64,000 bases of DNA, from assembly GCF_002878395.1 (NCBI RefSeq), contig NW_025850773.1, positions 534,998 through 598,997 on the forward strand, read 5' to 3'. The notes under the pieces are model-generated. The model had not been told where the DNA came from. It saw only the letters and a list, made by a program, of their open reading frames with translations, and ran no database searches. Shown in pieces: positions 21,587-33,433 of this stretch. This stretch comes from Capsicum annuum. Its lineage: Eukaryota; Streptophyta; Magnoliopsida; Solanales; Solanaceae. The stretch's first letter is position 1; each line of letters begins with the position of its first letter. The translations under genes were made by a program, and so were the position numbers.

Positions 21587-22961
21587 ATTTTAAGGAGATT
21601 CATGTTTTGATACAGTTTGAAAAATCACGGATATCAAGATGAGAGATCTCAAAAGATGAATGGCAAGAGATAGTCATGTAAAATATCTTTCTACTCCTCA
21701 ACTTACGTGGAAAAAAGGTAAAAAAAAAAAAAAGTTTTACTTTTTGCGGAGGCAAGATAAAAAGTTACCTATGATTTTTCATGAATAAAATTATACTTTT
21801 CATGAAAGTTTATTTTCTTAAAGTCTCAAAATAGTGGAGACTAATGAAATGAGAAAAAATCACCATGAAAAATGTGATTTTGAATTTTTGAGAATACTTT
21901 GAAAAAAGTTAACAAGTGCATATATTTGTCTTGGGATAAATCACATGTTATTATTTGTATATTTATTGATGTCTTTTGACTTTAACATGCATGTTATCAA
22001 ATAAATGATAAATTGAATAGCCAATTTGACATTAAATATTTTGGTGAGATGAATTTCATTCTTGGAATGAAAAATACCTAAATTATGTGATGAACTTTTC
22101 CTTGACATGTCATATTATGGTGAAAAAGAAGAATTGTGAAATACATTTTATGAGTCATGCAACCTTTTTTGATTCAAATATATCAAAGTGAGGTGAAAAA
22201 ATAGGAGTTTACTAGCCTAATAAAAAAAAAAATATACGGCTAATTGCACTTGGCATGAAATTATGTAAAAGTACTTAAACAGGTTACACAAGCAAATCAA
22301 GTATATTTACTCAGTTAAAAAAAAACTTAGAGCTTGTTGTACTTAAAAATGTTTTTGATGCAAAATGAGAAAAAAAATAACTTGGTGTTATTTACTAATC
22401 AGAAATAAATTATGATTTGCTAACTCATTATAGAAGTTGAACTAACTATTTTAGCTTCAACTGGTGAAAAGGTGAATTGATCAACCACTTTATGTTGAGA
22501 AATTGATTTTTCCAATTTTGAGTTATGTGATAGCACCAAAAATTTATTGATAGAGTTTAAACCATTTTTATAATGGTAAATCCAGACCATAAGGAGAAAA
22601 ATATAATATTGTGAAATCATATTGATCAATGGTATATCAATATTAATTGTGTTAACTTTGTGATAATCTTGCAGATTCACAACTAAGGTATTAGCAAGAA
22701 AATGGTCTGAATCACATTGAGGGAGAAGGAATTGAAGCGCAAAAATCTAAGTCATATATGAGGAAACCCAATCTGGGGATTAGAGATCCTATAACCTAAT
22801 TCAATGGCAAGAACGAATCATATGTTGACTTGTTGTGAATGCACTATTATTTTACCCCTCCCTATGGTATGAGTGCATTTTCTTCCTATAATGATTGTGA
22901 AGGTTGAGTCCAAAAACTCTTAATGAAATTATGTATCTCGTATGAGTGGGGTGTCGACATT
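21587..22961 (+). pseudogene. C6 internal remnant: end of RT and RNase H
   Basis: After about 300 bases of non-coding sequence, frame fragments match the end of copia RT (FIDVF near the usual YVDD loop, then SQFDIKYFGEMNFILGMK at about 22015-22075, the FDMKDLGE, ILG motif). Further on are RNase H fragments around 22430-22480 (EVELTILASTGEKVN, the usual EFIALA, EAEWL) and the post-pol sequence near 22760. gag, protease, integrase and most of RT are absent. Stops are very frequent. Coding similarity is real but weak. Confidence 0.55.
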
Positions 22962-25767
22962 TGTAACGACCTAAAAATTTGATAAAATATGTGAAATTTA
23001 TAATTTTGTGTGATTTGACTATTTTACCCCTCCACGTAGTTGCATTATGGTATTTCTGGGATGTGGGAGTGATTGACATGATTTTTGATGCATTTTAGTA
23101 TCATTTATGCAATATTATAGTTTTTTATGGCTTTAAGAGTCTTATTTTGGACTTATATGAATATTCTTTTATCCGTCCGATGGATGGACGAACTAACTAC
23201 GCCATCAGCTCCGGAATATCGATTTTAGGCTAGGTAGACCGTGGGTTCGGGTCCTGGTGCACCCGAGTTCATTTCGACCTATTGGTCGAAAAGTTGAAAA
23301 ATTGGAAAGTTGGGTGTGGGACCCACTTTTAGTTGAAACAACCTCGTATGGAAAATTTGACTTTTCCAAAAGATCCGGAATATTTATCTTAGTGTGTTAG
23401 CATGTTTGGTATGATTTTACGGCTTTTAAATCTCATTTCGACCCTCAGTTTGAAAAAATTATGATTTCGGGGGTCAATTTTGTGACTACGAATTTTTCTG
23501 GAAAATCTGGTAGCGCCATCATGTCCGAAACGTTGAATTTAGTGTGGTTGCATAGTTCGTTTACATAAATCAGACTCCGAACAAATCCCGGGCACCCCAT
23601 CGAAGTCCATTTCGACTTAGAAAAAAAGACAACACCAGTTATTGCAGAAAAATCTGCAATATATAACAGATTTTTCACCCTTTTTGGCCCATTTTGCTCA
23701 TTTTTCATCTTGTCTCTTGAGAGTTAAATCCTAAATATTTTGGGAGCTTAAAAATGAAGTTTGTGGGAGTTTGGGAAACTAGATTAACACATATTTCTTT
23801 ATTATATTACGGATTTAAGGTAAGAATTCACCCTTTTCTTAGTAATTTCTTCATTAATTTCTCAAAACCCCAAAAATCTTAGGGCATGATTTTAAACCCA
23901 AATTTCACTCATTTTCACTTGAATTATACTTTTATCTTATAATTACTAGTTTTTCATCAATTTAATCTTCAAAACAACTCTGATTCTGGATTTTAACCCT
24001 GATTTCAAATATTTTACCCGGTAAAACTCAAAAATGATTTTTCTTCGATTTGAATCTTATTTTTCACTCGATTCAACTTGGATTTTCAACTGTAGGTTCC
24101 TAAAAATATGGGAACATATTTTTGAAGTAAAATTCTAATTTTTCCCTTCTTTTTTGGAAACCCATTTTGGGGTCCATTTTGACCCCGAACCAAAAGTAGT
24201 CAATATGGGTGTCGTTGGTTTTATTTTGATGCATAAATTTCATATTTGATGTTTCTAATGAAGTTCGGGATTGTTCATAAAAGGTAAGGTTGTGGGTTCA
24301 AGTATAGCGGACCGGCTTCGGCTTTCGAGGTAGGTTATGGCTTAACTTTTTAGACTGGGTTGGGTAGTAAATGATGGTGCAAAATGCATGTTAAGGGTGA
24401 GAACTAATCATGAAAAATGGCTATATACGTATTGTGCCCGTGTGGGGGCCTCTATGTGATGTAATTGCCGAAATTGGAATATTATGTGTTATGTTTGACC
24501 GTGTGGAGTCCTATGTGATATTGATAGCCTTGAATACATGCGAATAATTGTATTGTAGTGTATTGTGATTATATTCATACTTTATTGGCATATAAGACTT
24601 GTGGAAATTCATGGATAAAATGAAAATAACGAGTGGATATTAGCTCATGTGGTTGCGGAAATGTATCATTGTGGTTGGTTGTGGAAATACTTATTGTGAT
24701 GGGTTGTGAGAATTACATCTTCATATCATACTCATTCATGAAACATTCGTACCACTGTGGCAACATCTAAGAAACACTGGCAACACCTTTTTAAATTGTA
24801 ACACCTTATAAAACCCTTTTCGAGAGATATGCCGAAAAAGAGATATGAGAAATGTGGATTGTACATGGGTTGACGAAACCCCCATGGATCCTACGTCGAG
24901 AAACTTTAGGTCCGTAGGTGTATACGGGGATTGTGCGACGATCCCGGAGGTTGTGCGACGATCATCATCATTATAATATACATTGCACTTACTTTATTGT
25001 GTTTTTATTGTGTTGTATTACCTTATTGACTTGTCATCTATGTGTTTGTCTTACTTTCCTTTACTTGTATTTGATGATCTTGTATCTACATGTTCTCTCT
25101 TATTCTATTATATGTGACATAATGTATATTTGTGTTTCATATCCTGATGTATTTTTGTAATATATGTGAGATATACTAGAACTGTTAGTGCAACCGGTGT
25201 GGGCTACCATTGTGGGATATTTTCTGATTGCAGGTGACGTGTCCTTAGTGTATATTTTATATGATTTATTTATCACTTTGCTTGGTCGGCCTATGATACC
25301 TATTGAGTACAAGTGGACCGTACTCATGCCTACTACGCCCTTTCGGTGCAAGTCCTAGCTCGAGTGCGCCTCAGCTTACTTGATTCGGGTGATTGTTGGA
25401 GCTTCCAAGGTAGCGGTTGGACATTCATGAGTCCGAAGTTCACCTCTATCTTTCTATACTAGCTATGTCTTTATTAATATTCGGAGACAGTTATTATTCC
25501 TTTATGGTTATTTTTCTAATGTATTTGACTCTTGGATTGTATTAGTAGTTCTTACACTATTGACACCTGGTTTTGGGCATGATTGGTATTCTGGATAAGT
25601 TCTTTCTGCCTTATTATGATTATTTATATGATTCAGCTTCATTCTAGAAGCCTTACCTTGGGGTATTTCTGTCTTTTTTTCTATCCGTATCAGTTTGGGT
25701 GATAGGCTTACTTGTCAAGGTACGCCGCGACAAGTGCCATCATGACCCTTGTTTTTTGATTGTGACA
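22962..25767 (+). repeat. Solo LTR of the G3 gypsy family inserted in C6
   Basis: The whole 2,806-bp segment, from TGTAACGACC to TTGTGACA, is similar to the two LTRs of G3 (37198-40224 and 51068-53964). No internal gypsy sequence is attached. It is flanked by ACATT (22957-22961) and ATATT (25768-25772), a 5-bp target duplication with one later change. The structure is what unequal recombination between two LTRs leaves behind. It carries no gene; short open stretches inside it recur in the other two LTR copies and are non-coding. Confidence 0.85.
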
Positions 25768-26122
25768 ATATTACAGGACCACCCTTGATAGATTTTACCT
25801 ATGTGAGTGGGGAAGTAGGCCGCTTCCTATGAAAATGGGGTGTATTCTCAAAAACGCTTATGAAAAACTGGGATAACACATGGTCGTAATGTGCTGGCTA
25901 TTAAAGCTTATGTCAACACCTTGATTATTGTGTGTAGGCAGTAATACTTTATTTTCCTTAAGCAGCCATAGTTCAAGTCTGAGACCACTACAGACTCTTG
26001 AATAAAGGTTATTGTTTTACTAAGTGGGGTTCAATGCAAATCACACCTTCATTATGCATAATAGTCTACCTTCAACTAAATTGGTGAACTCTCATAATTT
26101 AATATTTAAATGAGTGGGGAAA
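25768..26122 (+). other. C6 3' untranslated region and polypurine tract
   Basis: After the solo LTR, the copia interior resumes with CTATGTGAGTGGGGAAGTAG and GCCGCTTCCTATGAAAATGG. A similar block follows RNase H in copia C5 (57295-57340), which confirms the assignment. The purine-rich TGAGTGGGGAAA at 26111-26122 directly precedes the 3' LTR and is the likely polypurine tract. Confidence 0.65.
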
Positions 26123-26894
26123 CATTGGTGTATATGCATTTTATTATTAAATAAATATATTAAGTGCATATGTTAGTGGGTATACATTGTGTATTATGAG
26201 TACTTACATTTGTTAGTGGAAGAATGTGATCATGAGTTTCTTGAAACTCCTATAACCAATAAATCTTTATTTGCCCATTATACTATGTAATTATACTTGT
26301 AACTCATGTAACATCCAACCATTCATGTAACCACTTTACTACACCACATTCTTCCTATTCAATACAAGGATGAATACCTCACCTATAAATAGAGGTGGTC
26401 TTGCATGTTATTGCATGGACTAGGATATATGATAAGTGTGAAAAAGATTATAGTGTGTAGTAGTGAAAGAGAGAATGAGACAAAGAAAATATTCTAAGTC
26501 TACAACTATATTCACTTTACAAATGAGAGTTATTATTTAGTGAAAGAAAGAGTTGAGACAAAGAAAATAATCTAAATCTAACTATATTCACTATACAAAG
26601 AGAGTAAATATATATTGAAGGAAAGTGTTCTTATGGTGGAGCTTTGGACTCTTCAACTAATCCGGAGTCGTTTGAGTTGTATATCATTGATGGGTTGTTG
26701 TATCCTAGAAGGGACAAGTCACGAGATATACTGCTGGATCGGTGTAGATTATGTTGCAGTGGGCTTGAATCTCCTAAAAGAAAGTGAGATATTCGTTCCT
26801 CAGCCAAGAAGAAGATTATTTTATTTTCTTCACTTTTATTCATTTTATTTTCAACTGTAATCATTTATTGTAATTATGGTATATTACACCAACA
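26123..26894 (+). repeat. 3' LTR of C6
   Basis: It is the partner of 20801-21586. It starts CATTGGTGTATATGC, with the first bases diverged from TGTTGG, and ends TACACCAACA. A TATAAATA box lies at 26384-26391. The open stretch 26615-26860 lies wholly inside the LTR and is not a gene. Confidence 0.85.
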
Positions 26895-26989
26895 AATAAT
26901 AATAACAATAATAATCTCATTTATTTCAAATATTTATCTTAATTCAAATATATTATTTATTAGATAAATATACATTATAATTGAAAAAG

Positions 26990-27650
26990 TGAGGATAAGA
27001 TAAACTAATCTTCTTTTAACAAATTAATATGATATTTAAATTTTAATTTTAATTTTAATGAAATTTGAATTGAAATGGAGTTCTGACTTCTTAGACTCTA
27101 TATTTTTTTTTATATGCAAGAAGGATATGACATTTTCATCTTCATCTTTCTCAGCTAAAATTGATAAAGAAGAACAACAATCCATGGCTATTAATGTTAA
27201 CTCTATCTACTTCTCGCGTATCTTCCTCTCTCATTACAATGGTAACACCTTTCAGGTAGAAAAGGAGAAAAAAGAATCCAGTAATGATTGAAATGATGTT
27301 TTTCGATAAGTAAAAAATTCATAAATAAATTAGTTTCAAACTAATATTGTTTCAAATATTTAATTTATGAGAAGTTTTTTCTGTGAGTTATATTTACTTT
27401 TTACTGATGATTTTGTTGCTATTGTTGACTTGCATAAGAGATAAAAAGAATGAAAAGAAGAGAAGAATAGATAATTGCGGAAGTATGAAGATTATTCGTT
27501 TAGTTGATAGGTTTAAGTTTTTCAATTACGTTGATATTATTGTTCTTCTTTTTAATGTTGCTTTATTTCATATTTTTTCTGTTTTTAATATTGTAATCAT
27601 ATATTTACCTTTATAGGAGATTTCTAAATAGATTTACAAGCACTTTATTC
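26990..27650 (+). repeat. Unclassified dispersed repeat, copy B
   Basis: It aligns with 18690-19540 in the same orientation. This copy keeps an open stretch (27058-27291, 77 codons, containing MTFSSSSFSAKID) that is broken in copy A. That is weak evidence that the repeat once carried a coding segment. Its product is not recognisable. Confidence 0.55.
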
Positions 27651-28720
27651 CATTTATTCTTTTCAGTTTTGCTTGCAAATTTATATCTATAATCTTTTAT
27701 TTTAATTTTGTGATTTTGGACGTCCTTTAATTCTATAGTATAATGAAAGAAATCAACCAATACAAATATAAATTACTGCCAAAAAAGTACTTTTTTAAAT
27801 AGTAACTTAGAGTATAATTAAACATGATGTACATATATTACATAACATTTTTTTTTGTATAGAATGGATTTTATATTTTATATTTTTCTTTAAATTCGAA
27901 TTCAAGAAACTTTTGTGCATTATTTAATTCTATGGACAAAGTTAATAATCCTTTGAAATTTAAATAAAAAATTAAGTTCTGAAATATGAGATAAATGTGT
28001 ATTCAATAGAGGTGAAAATATTTAACTTGAATTTTAAACCATAAACATTTCTAATAAATTTAATTATATTAGAGTCTTCTTAAATCTATATTTCATCTTA
28101 TTATTTCTGTTGACATAAAAAAGAATTTTAATTTTAATTTCACATTATACAAAACTTACTAATTATAAAAATGTAATAGATAAATACTAAATTAGTATCT
28201 CATTTTTTAGTTATACAAAATTATAATTTAAGTAAATAGCTAGTTCATTATTTATATTTTGTAGTAATAACTAATATGAAGTAATAATTTAAAACCTAAG
28301 AAAATTATAGGCAATGAAATAAAAGTTTAGAAATAATTTAAATTTAAGGAGTAAGATAAATACATACATATTTATTTTTATTGCATTGAAATATAATAAT
28401 TAAGTAACAAGTTAGAAATTATGTTGTAAAAAATCGGGGACAAGATTTTCTTTTAGGTGAGAAGGTGTTGTTTTAATTATAACGATTAAAATCTTAAACT
28501 TTGTATATCATGTAATTAAATTCATGATTAATAAAGAATTAAATGAACATTAAGATATAAAATCTATGTGACTTAAATTAAATTACTATTTTATACTTTG
28601 AGATATAAGAGAAGAAAATTTAATTACTTATAAAGTGTTACACAAAAAGAAATTAATTTAACGTTCTATTATTAGATTAAAATAATTAAAGTTCAACTTA
28701 AAAAGGTACAAATAAAGCGT

Positions 28721-28758
28721 GGGGATGGGGGACGGGGGACGGGGGACGGGGGGAGGGG
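28721..28758 (+). repeat. G-quadruplex-type G-rich tract
   Basis: Six runs of four to six G are separated by one or two bases (GGGGATGGGGGACGGGGG and further GGGGGAC repeats, then GGGGGGAGGGG). The surroundings are about three quarters A+T. A short GGGGGAC unit has expanded. Confidence 0.85.
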
Positions 28759-29093
28759 AGTTAGGGAGGTGAGGAATAAAAATTTCTAATTAACTCTGAC
28801 AATATACTTAAGTAATTGTATAATAAATGTATTACTATCCATAAATTACAAATTGAACTAATGTGAACGGTAAAAATTAAGTTCAACAATAAAAAATATA
28901 TGATTAAACAAATTAAATATATCGATTTTATATTATTAATAAGAAGATCAATTGATAATTAAATTACGTTAGTTGATAAATTAATATAAGTCAATAGTAA
29001 CAATTTATTATTATTGATGGTGAACAATATAATGAAAAAAACATGGAGCATAAATATCTTTGTTTATATAGATTTGATGACTAGATTGTCCTG

Positions 29094-29121
29094 AGGAGGG
29101 GAGAGGGGAGGGGGAGGGGGG
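29094..29121 (+). repeat. Second G-rich tract
   Basis: Runs of G4 to G6 are separated by single A or AGA (GAGGGGAGGGGGAGGGGGG), again inside AT-rich DNA. It resembles the tracts at 19919-19937 and 19975-20021. Confidence 0.85.
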
Positions 29122-29238
29122 ATACACTATTAATAAGAGGAGCAACTGATTACTAGTTGATTAATTTAGTAAAAGTGAATATTAACAATCTACTATTTTA
29201 GATAGTGAACAATGTATAATAAAGAAAAACTTGATTAT

Positions 29239-29472
29239 TGTTATGAAATAACTAAAGAATAAAGAAGAAGAGTAGAGAGAATAGAGAGAGTAATTCTTAT
29301 TTCTTCTTTTGAGGGATCAATTACAATGAAGCAAAACCCCTTTATTTATAGGAAAAAACTAACCTTGGGGTTTGTAACTTTTCCATAAATAGACATATAT
29401 AATATATGGTAAAGTAGGTATTCACTATATATGGTAAAATAAACATTCACTATATATGGTATATTTATAACA
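29239..29472 (-). repeat. 3' LTR of C7
   Basis: It is a 234-bp LTR with matching inverted ends: on the plus strand it starts TGTTATGAAATAAC and ends ATATTTATAACA. Near 29395-29460 there are three near-copies of ATATATGGTAAAGTA. The LTR is followed at once by CTCCTCCTTG, the polypurine tract in the sense of the element. Confidence 0.75.
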
Positions 29473-29483
29473 CTCCTCCTTGA
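29473..29483 (-). other. Polypurine tract of C7
   Basis: CTCCTCCTT on the plus strand (AAGGAGGAG in the sense of the element) touches the LTR end, as in other copia elements with short TGTTAT-type LTRs. Confidence 0.65.
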
Positions 29484-29599
29484 ATGTCTAATTGATAGAT
29501 AATGTGCCTCGTTAAAATCTTAATAGAAAAAATTCAGTGAAAAAAAAAATCTAATGAAGGAAAAAGAGTACACATCTCTAAAAATACGCATTTAGGCTG

Positions 29600-30200
29600 C
29601 CTCATTAAAAACCTTACAAGAAAAATCTAGTGGGATAAAACTTCGTAAGGGAAAAAGAGTACAACGCATATTAACTCCCCCTAATGAGAACATCCTTGAG
29701 TTTTTGTATCCCGATCTTGTGTACCATCTTCTTGAAAGTTGTAGTCGGAAGAAACTTGGTGAATAAATCAGCCATATTATAACTTGAATGAATCTGTTGC
29801 ACGTTAATATCACTATTTCTTTTGTAGCTCATATGTATAGAAAAGCTTTGATGAAGTGTGTGTCGTTCTATCTACTTTGATGAATCCTCTATTAAAATGT
29901 GCTATGCATGTTGCATTATTTATGTATAAAATTGTGGGTGCATTGTCACATTTCAAACCATATTTTTCTCGAATGAGATGTATCATGGACCTCAACCATA
30001 CACATTCTCGGCTAGCTTCATGAATAACTATTATCTCATCATGGTTCAATGAAGTGGATAGATAGACTGCTTTGTATATCTTCAAGATACAGTAGTATCC
30101 CCACATGTAAATATATAGCTTATTTGAGATCAAGCTTTATACGGTTTAGATAAGTACCCAACATCAGTATAACCAACAAGATTAGGACTACAATATTTAG
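29600..30200 (-). pseudogene. C7 RNase H domain
   Basis: 29813-30133 encodes SLNHDEIIVIHEASRECVWLRSMI, then YINNATCIAHFNRGFIKVDR, HTSSKLFYTYEL, the well-known copia RNase H core. The usual EDNAACIA has an Asn for the catalytic Asp (INNATCIA). 29592-29813 continues with HSSYNMADLF-like codons and FKKMVHKIGIQKLKD at the end of pol. Just upstream, LVGYTDVGYLSKPYKA (about 30130-30180) carries the first acidic residue. Several stops are present. Confidence 0.8.
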
Positions 30201-31850
30201 AGTAAAATAAGCTCATATGTTTGATCTCATTTTGATGTCTCCTAGTGGAAGAAAAACTATACCTTACTAACAAATTGATCGAAAAAGGCTATGTCACGCC
30301 TTGTAGTATTTGCAAGATACATTAGTGCATCAATTGACTAAGATATGATACTTCATAACAAAGGAGTTCCTCATTCAATTATACATGTTTCTTATTTAAG
30401 CAAATATTCTATTGGTTTTGAAAACTCTCCAAGAGTTTCAATAATTTTCAAGTTATAAGCTTATACAATATAAGGATTCTAAATAAGTTTCCCAAAAACT
30501 TTTATATGCTTCAAACATTTTGAATTCTTAGAAAGTTTTCATTTAAATTTTGTCAAGTGACAATATTCATCATTTCATATGTTACATCTTCAAGTGTCAG
30601 GACTACAAATCAAATAAGTTTTACACTTATCAAGATGCATCCTTTCATGTCACTTGGTAAATATTTCTATGTCAGCATGCTTAAATAAACATAGAATTTA
30701 GATCCTCATAATCTTTTATAATATTGCGTCAATATTGTATCAAAGATATCATTGATGATATATAATTTCATATCGGTTCACAGTGTGACACAACATTTTG
30801 AGATCTCATTACTTCATTATTTTCAGGTACCTGAACCTTTCATAAGGTTTTATGAAGTGTTATGTCGTAGGCTCTTCAAGAGCACATTGCCTTCTTATGA
30901 TGATTATTTGCTCTTTATCCTTTTCAAGGATTATTTCATTTGGAACCGATTAGTCTACCACACTTCATGCATGCGTAGATTTTGTCCTTTAAGAATGCAA
31001 AATAAGAGCACTTGTAGCTTAAATATGATACTAAATTTGAGTCAACAGATGCTTCCGGCATTTTGGCTTGAATTATCTTTTGAATGAGAATCTAATGATA
31101 CTTTCTAACATATTTCATAGCTACTTACAATCTCCCTCTTATAATAATAGGAAAACTAACATTTATCACCCATCTTCATTAAGGAGTCCATCTTTGTGCA
31201 TCATGGTATATTATTAACTGTATATCGCATATCAAAACTATTAGATGGAATAGTTGGTTCTTGACTTTGAATCAATTAAGAGGGAAGAAATAATCATAAT
31301 TTAATTTATTGGTCTAATGCATACAAGTGTTATTGTATGCAACATATCATGTTTTAGACCAACACATGAAGCTTAGTTTTCATTTGTAATGGTTTAGCTA
31401 TTTATCAAAGGCATTCAATGTCAAACCATCATCATTAAGATTGTCTTGATTACACAATCTGAAAGTTATGCTCTTAACTCAATTTTATTGAGCAAGCAAC
31501 TTTATGAATGTCAAACTGCAGGTTGACAATGAATGTATATGTGATCATCTTATATCGATGCATCTTAATAGATCACATGACTGGTGAACGGGCCTATATT
31601 CTCACCTTTTATACTTTTCAAATTTTAAGGGATCAAATCCCAATATTAGTTGGTCCAACCAACTTATCATGAGAACAAGCAACATAAACAATTCTTGAAA
31701 AATCTTTTATTTCTTCAACATATGTCTAATAGTCAATATGCACATCTTCATGATGGCAAATCGTTTATGTCAATAGATTAAATGATTTATATTTGTGACT
31801 CCAAGTTACAATAACATGTACAAAAATTCTTTAATCCACCAATATACAAG
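30201..31850 (-). pseudogene. C7 integrase, spacer and RT remnant
   Basis: Reading the minus strand from 31850 down, short in-frame blocks match copia pol in order. These are the GAG-pre-integrase end, core integrase pieces (an IKTIL block near 31440 where the family has IKTIRLDNAGEF, then HTITLVCIRP near 31320), and the spacer with KCGRLIGSK near 30970, matching the usual KRGRPIGSKDKNP. Close to 30300, IDALMYLANTTRRDIAF is the late RT/connection motif (usual ALMYLANCTRPDIAF). Most of RT, including the YVDD loop, is missing between about 30620 and 30400. Decay is heavy, and the assignment rests on order as well as motifs. Confidence 0.65.
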
Positions 31851-32804
31851 TCATGCAAAAGATAACAACTATTTAGGGTAACTTGCATAAATTTTAGATT
31901 TTTAATGGGTTGTAACACTTTTTATTATAATTTTGTTAAATTACAAGATATTTCAGATTTTAGTATTTGTGATACATATCTTTAGCCTTGATACATATGC
32001 ATTGCAATACATTTGTAACTGAATGGTTAGTTAAATAAGAAAGTAATTGATTTTTAATTATTATGGAGAGTAAATCACGCTCAAAGCGTGGCATAAATAC
32101 ATCTGTTTTTAGATGTATCACAATGATACATCTTGTTTCAAATATATCACAACGATGCATCTGCTAAATTATTCAATATCCCATCCAAAATTCAATCTCA
32201 CACAAAAATAAATAGTTTACATATGTCAAATATATGTTAAATGTATCAAATATTTATAAATAAATCAAAAATATGAATCACTATAAAGGAGTATTTGTCA
32301 TATGTATCACCAGTATTCTAACAACAAATGTATCACACATATCTATCATCAATATACTGACAATAAATTTATCACTCATATGTATCACCGTTTATAATGC
32401 GAAAATATATCGATAAATTAACAACATTATATGTGTATCAAGTGCATCAATCAAAAATATATGTGTCAACGCTAAATTCGATATCTAATTCTACGGACCA
32501 TTGCAGTGGTCAGCATCATTGTCATGGTTCCACAAAAAAAATGAGATTTTTTAGCTTCTACAATATGAAGATTCTTCAAAATAATATGAATATTTATCAA
32601 CATGAAGCACACAATAAAGCTTTCAAAATTTTAAGAAAAAAAAAAGATTAATAGAGATGAAAAAAAATTGAATCAATTTGTAAATTGGAAATGATAAGAC
32701 CTAATGAAAATTTTCTAATTTGATTTTTTTTAAAGATATTTAAGAGATTCTCTTCCATTATTTGCTCTCCTAAATGAATGCAAATATGTTACTTTCTTAT
32801 TTAA
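31851..32804. repeat. AT-rich stretch rich in ATGTATC motifs
   Basis: ATGTATCA/TGATACAT and close variants recur many times between about 31965 and 32450, some as small hairpins (ACATCTGTTTTTAGATGT). It looks like a decayed repetitive element, but no boundaries or proteins could be fixed. The short frame 32397-32651 is not convincing as a gene. Confidence 0.4.
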
Positions 32805-32806
32805 TA

Positions 32807-33076
32807 CTCCCTCCGTCCCATTTTACCCGTCCCAAATTGGGATGACACAACTATTAAGAAAATAATAATTGGTAATGTAACTTTACCATTTTGCCTCTCT
32901 TAATTGTGTCTTGTTATTAGTTCCAATATTGATGGATGGCTAATAACAAGGAGTAATCAATTACACTAAGGGTATAATGGGGAAAAAATTTATCTTATAT
33001 TGATAAGTAAAAAAGGACAAGTAAAATGAGACATTAAATTAAAAAATTTGGGACAAATAAAATGGAACGGAGGGAA
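32807..33076. mobile_element. Stowaway-type MITE (Tc1/mariner)
   Basis: It starts CTCCCTCCGTCCCATTTTA and ends with the inverted sequence AAAATGGAACGGAGGGAA. The dinucleotide TA lies at both sides (32805-32806 and 33077-33078), the target duplication of Tc1/mariner elements. The length is 270 bp and it is non-coding. Confidence 0.9.
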
Positions 33077-33433
33077 TATGCGTCAAGAGAAAAATGAGAA
33101 ATATGAGATATTATGAAATTTTAAAATATAAGAGATTTTATGTATTTATGCGTCTTTAAGTTTATGTTTGGGGATAATTTAGAAGTTACATTTTGAGTAA
33201 ACTTGCACCCCACGTCCGTAACTTCTTTGCACAACACTCTTCATCAGGAAATGTATAAAATTCTTTAATTCTTCTTCTTTAATTAGTAATTGGTTTAAAA
33301 AATAAAAATAAAAGCATAACACTAATATGTTTAATAACTCGACTTTTCTTAAGTTTGATCATTCAGGTTTTACTAATATTTTTTTTCAGTTTTATTTCTT
33401 TTTGGGATTCTTTGTTTTTTTTTTTCCATCAAG

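Larger units (their letters stand above)
20801..26894 (+). mobile_element. Ty1/copia LTR retrotransposon C6 with nested solo LTR
   Basis: Two LTRs of 786 and 772 bp (20801-21586 and 26123-26894) enclose a badly deleted interior. The ends read TGTTGGTGTA and TACACCAACA, an inverted pair, and AATAA flanks both sides (20796-20800 and 26895-26899). That is a 5-bp target duplication, although AT-rich context weakens it. The interior keeps pieces of RT and RNase H (21900-22800) and a 3' untranslated region with polypurine tract. A 2.8 kb gypsy solo LTR interrupts it. Confidence 0.85.
26900..29238. other. AT-rich repeat region without genes
   Basis: It begins with copy B of the dispersed repeat (26990-27650). 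The remainder is extremely AT-rich with two G-rich blocks at 28721-28758 and 29094-29121. I see no gene. Short open frames at 27058-27291 and 27383-27616 fall in the repeat; the second is hydrophobic by base composition. Confidence 0.5.
29239..31850 (-). mobile_element. Ty1/copia element C7, 5'-truncated and internally deleted
   Basis: A short LTR (29239-29472) is followed inward by a polypurine tract and then, on the minus strand, by RNase H, a remnant of RT, the integrase-RT spacer and integrase. Integrase before RT is the Ty1/copia order. The upstream end fades near 31850. No second LTR was found in the window, so the element is truncated at its 5' side. Confidence 0.8.

Noticed and set aside
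24918..25351. Open frames in the solo LTR and the equivalent ones at 39163-39575 and 52892-53522
   Set aside because: All are in LTR sequence, in different frames in each copy, with no conserved product.
26615..26860. Open reading frames on both strands inside the C6 LTR
   Set aside because: They lie wholly within a non-coding LTR and are disrupted in the second LTR copy at 21300-21560.
32397..32651. 84-codon plus-strand frame
   Set aside because: It lies in the ATGTATC-rich repetitive stretch and has no recognisable domain.
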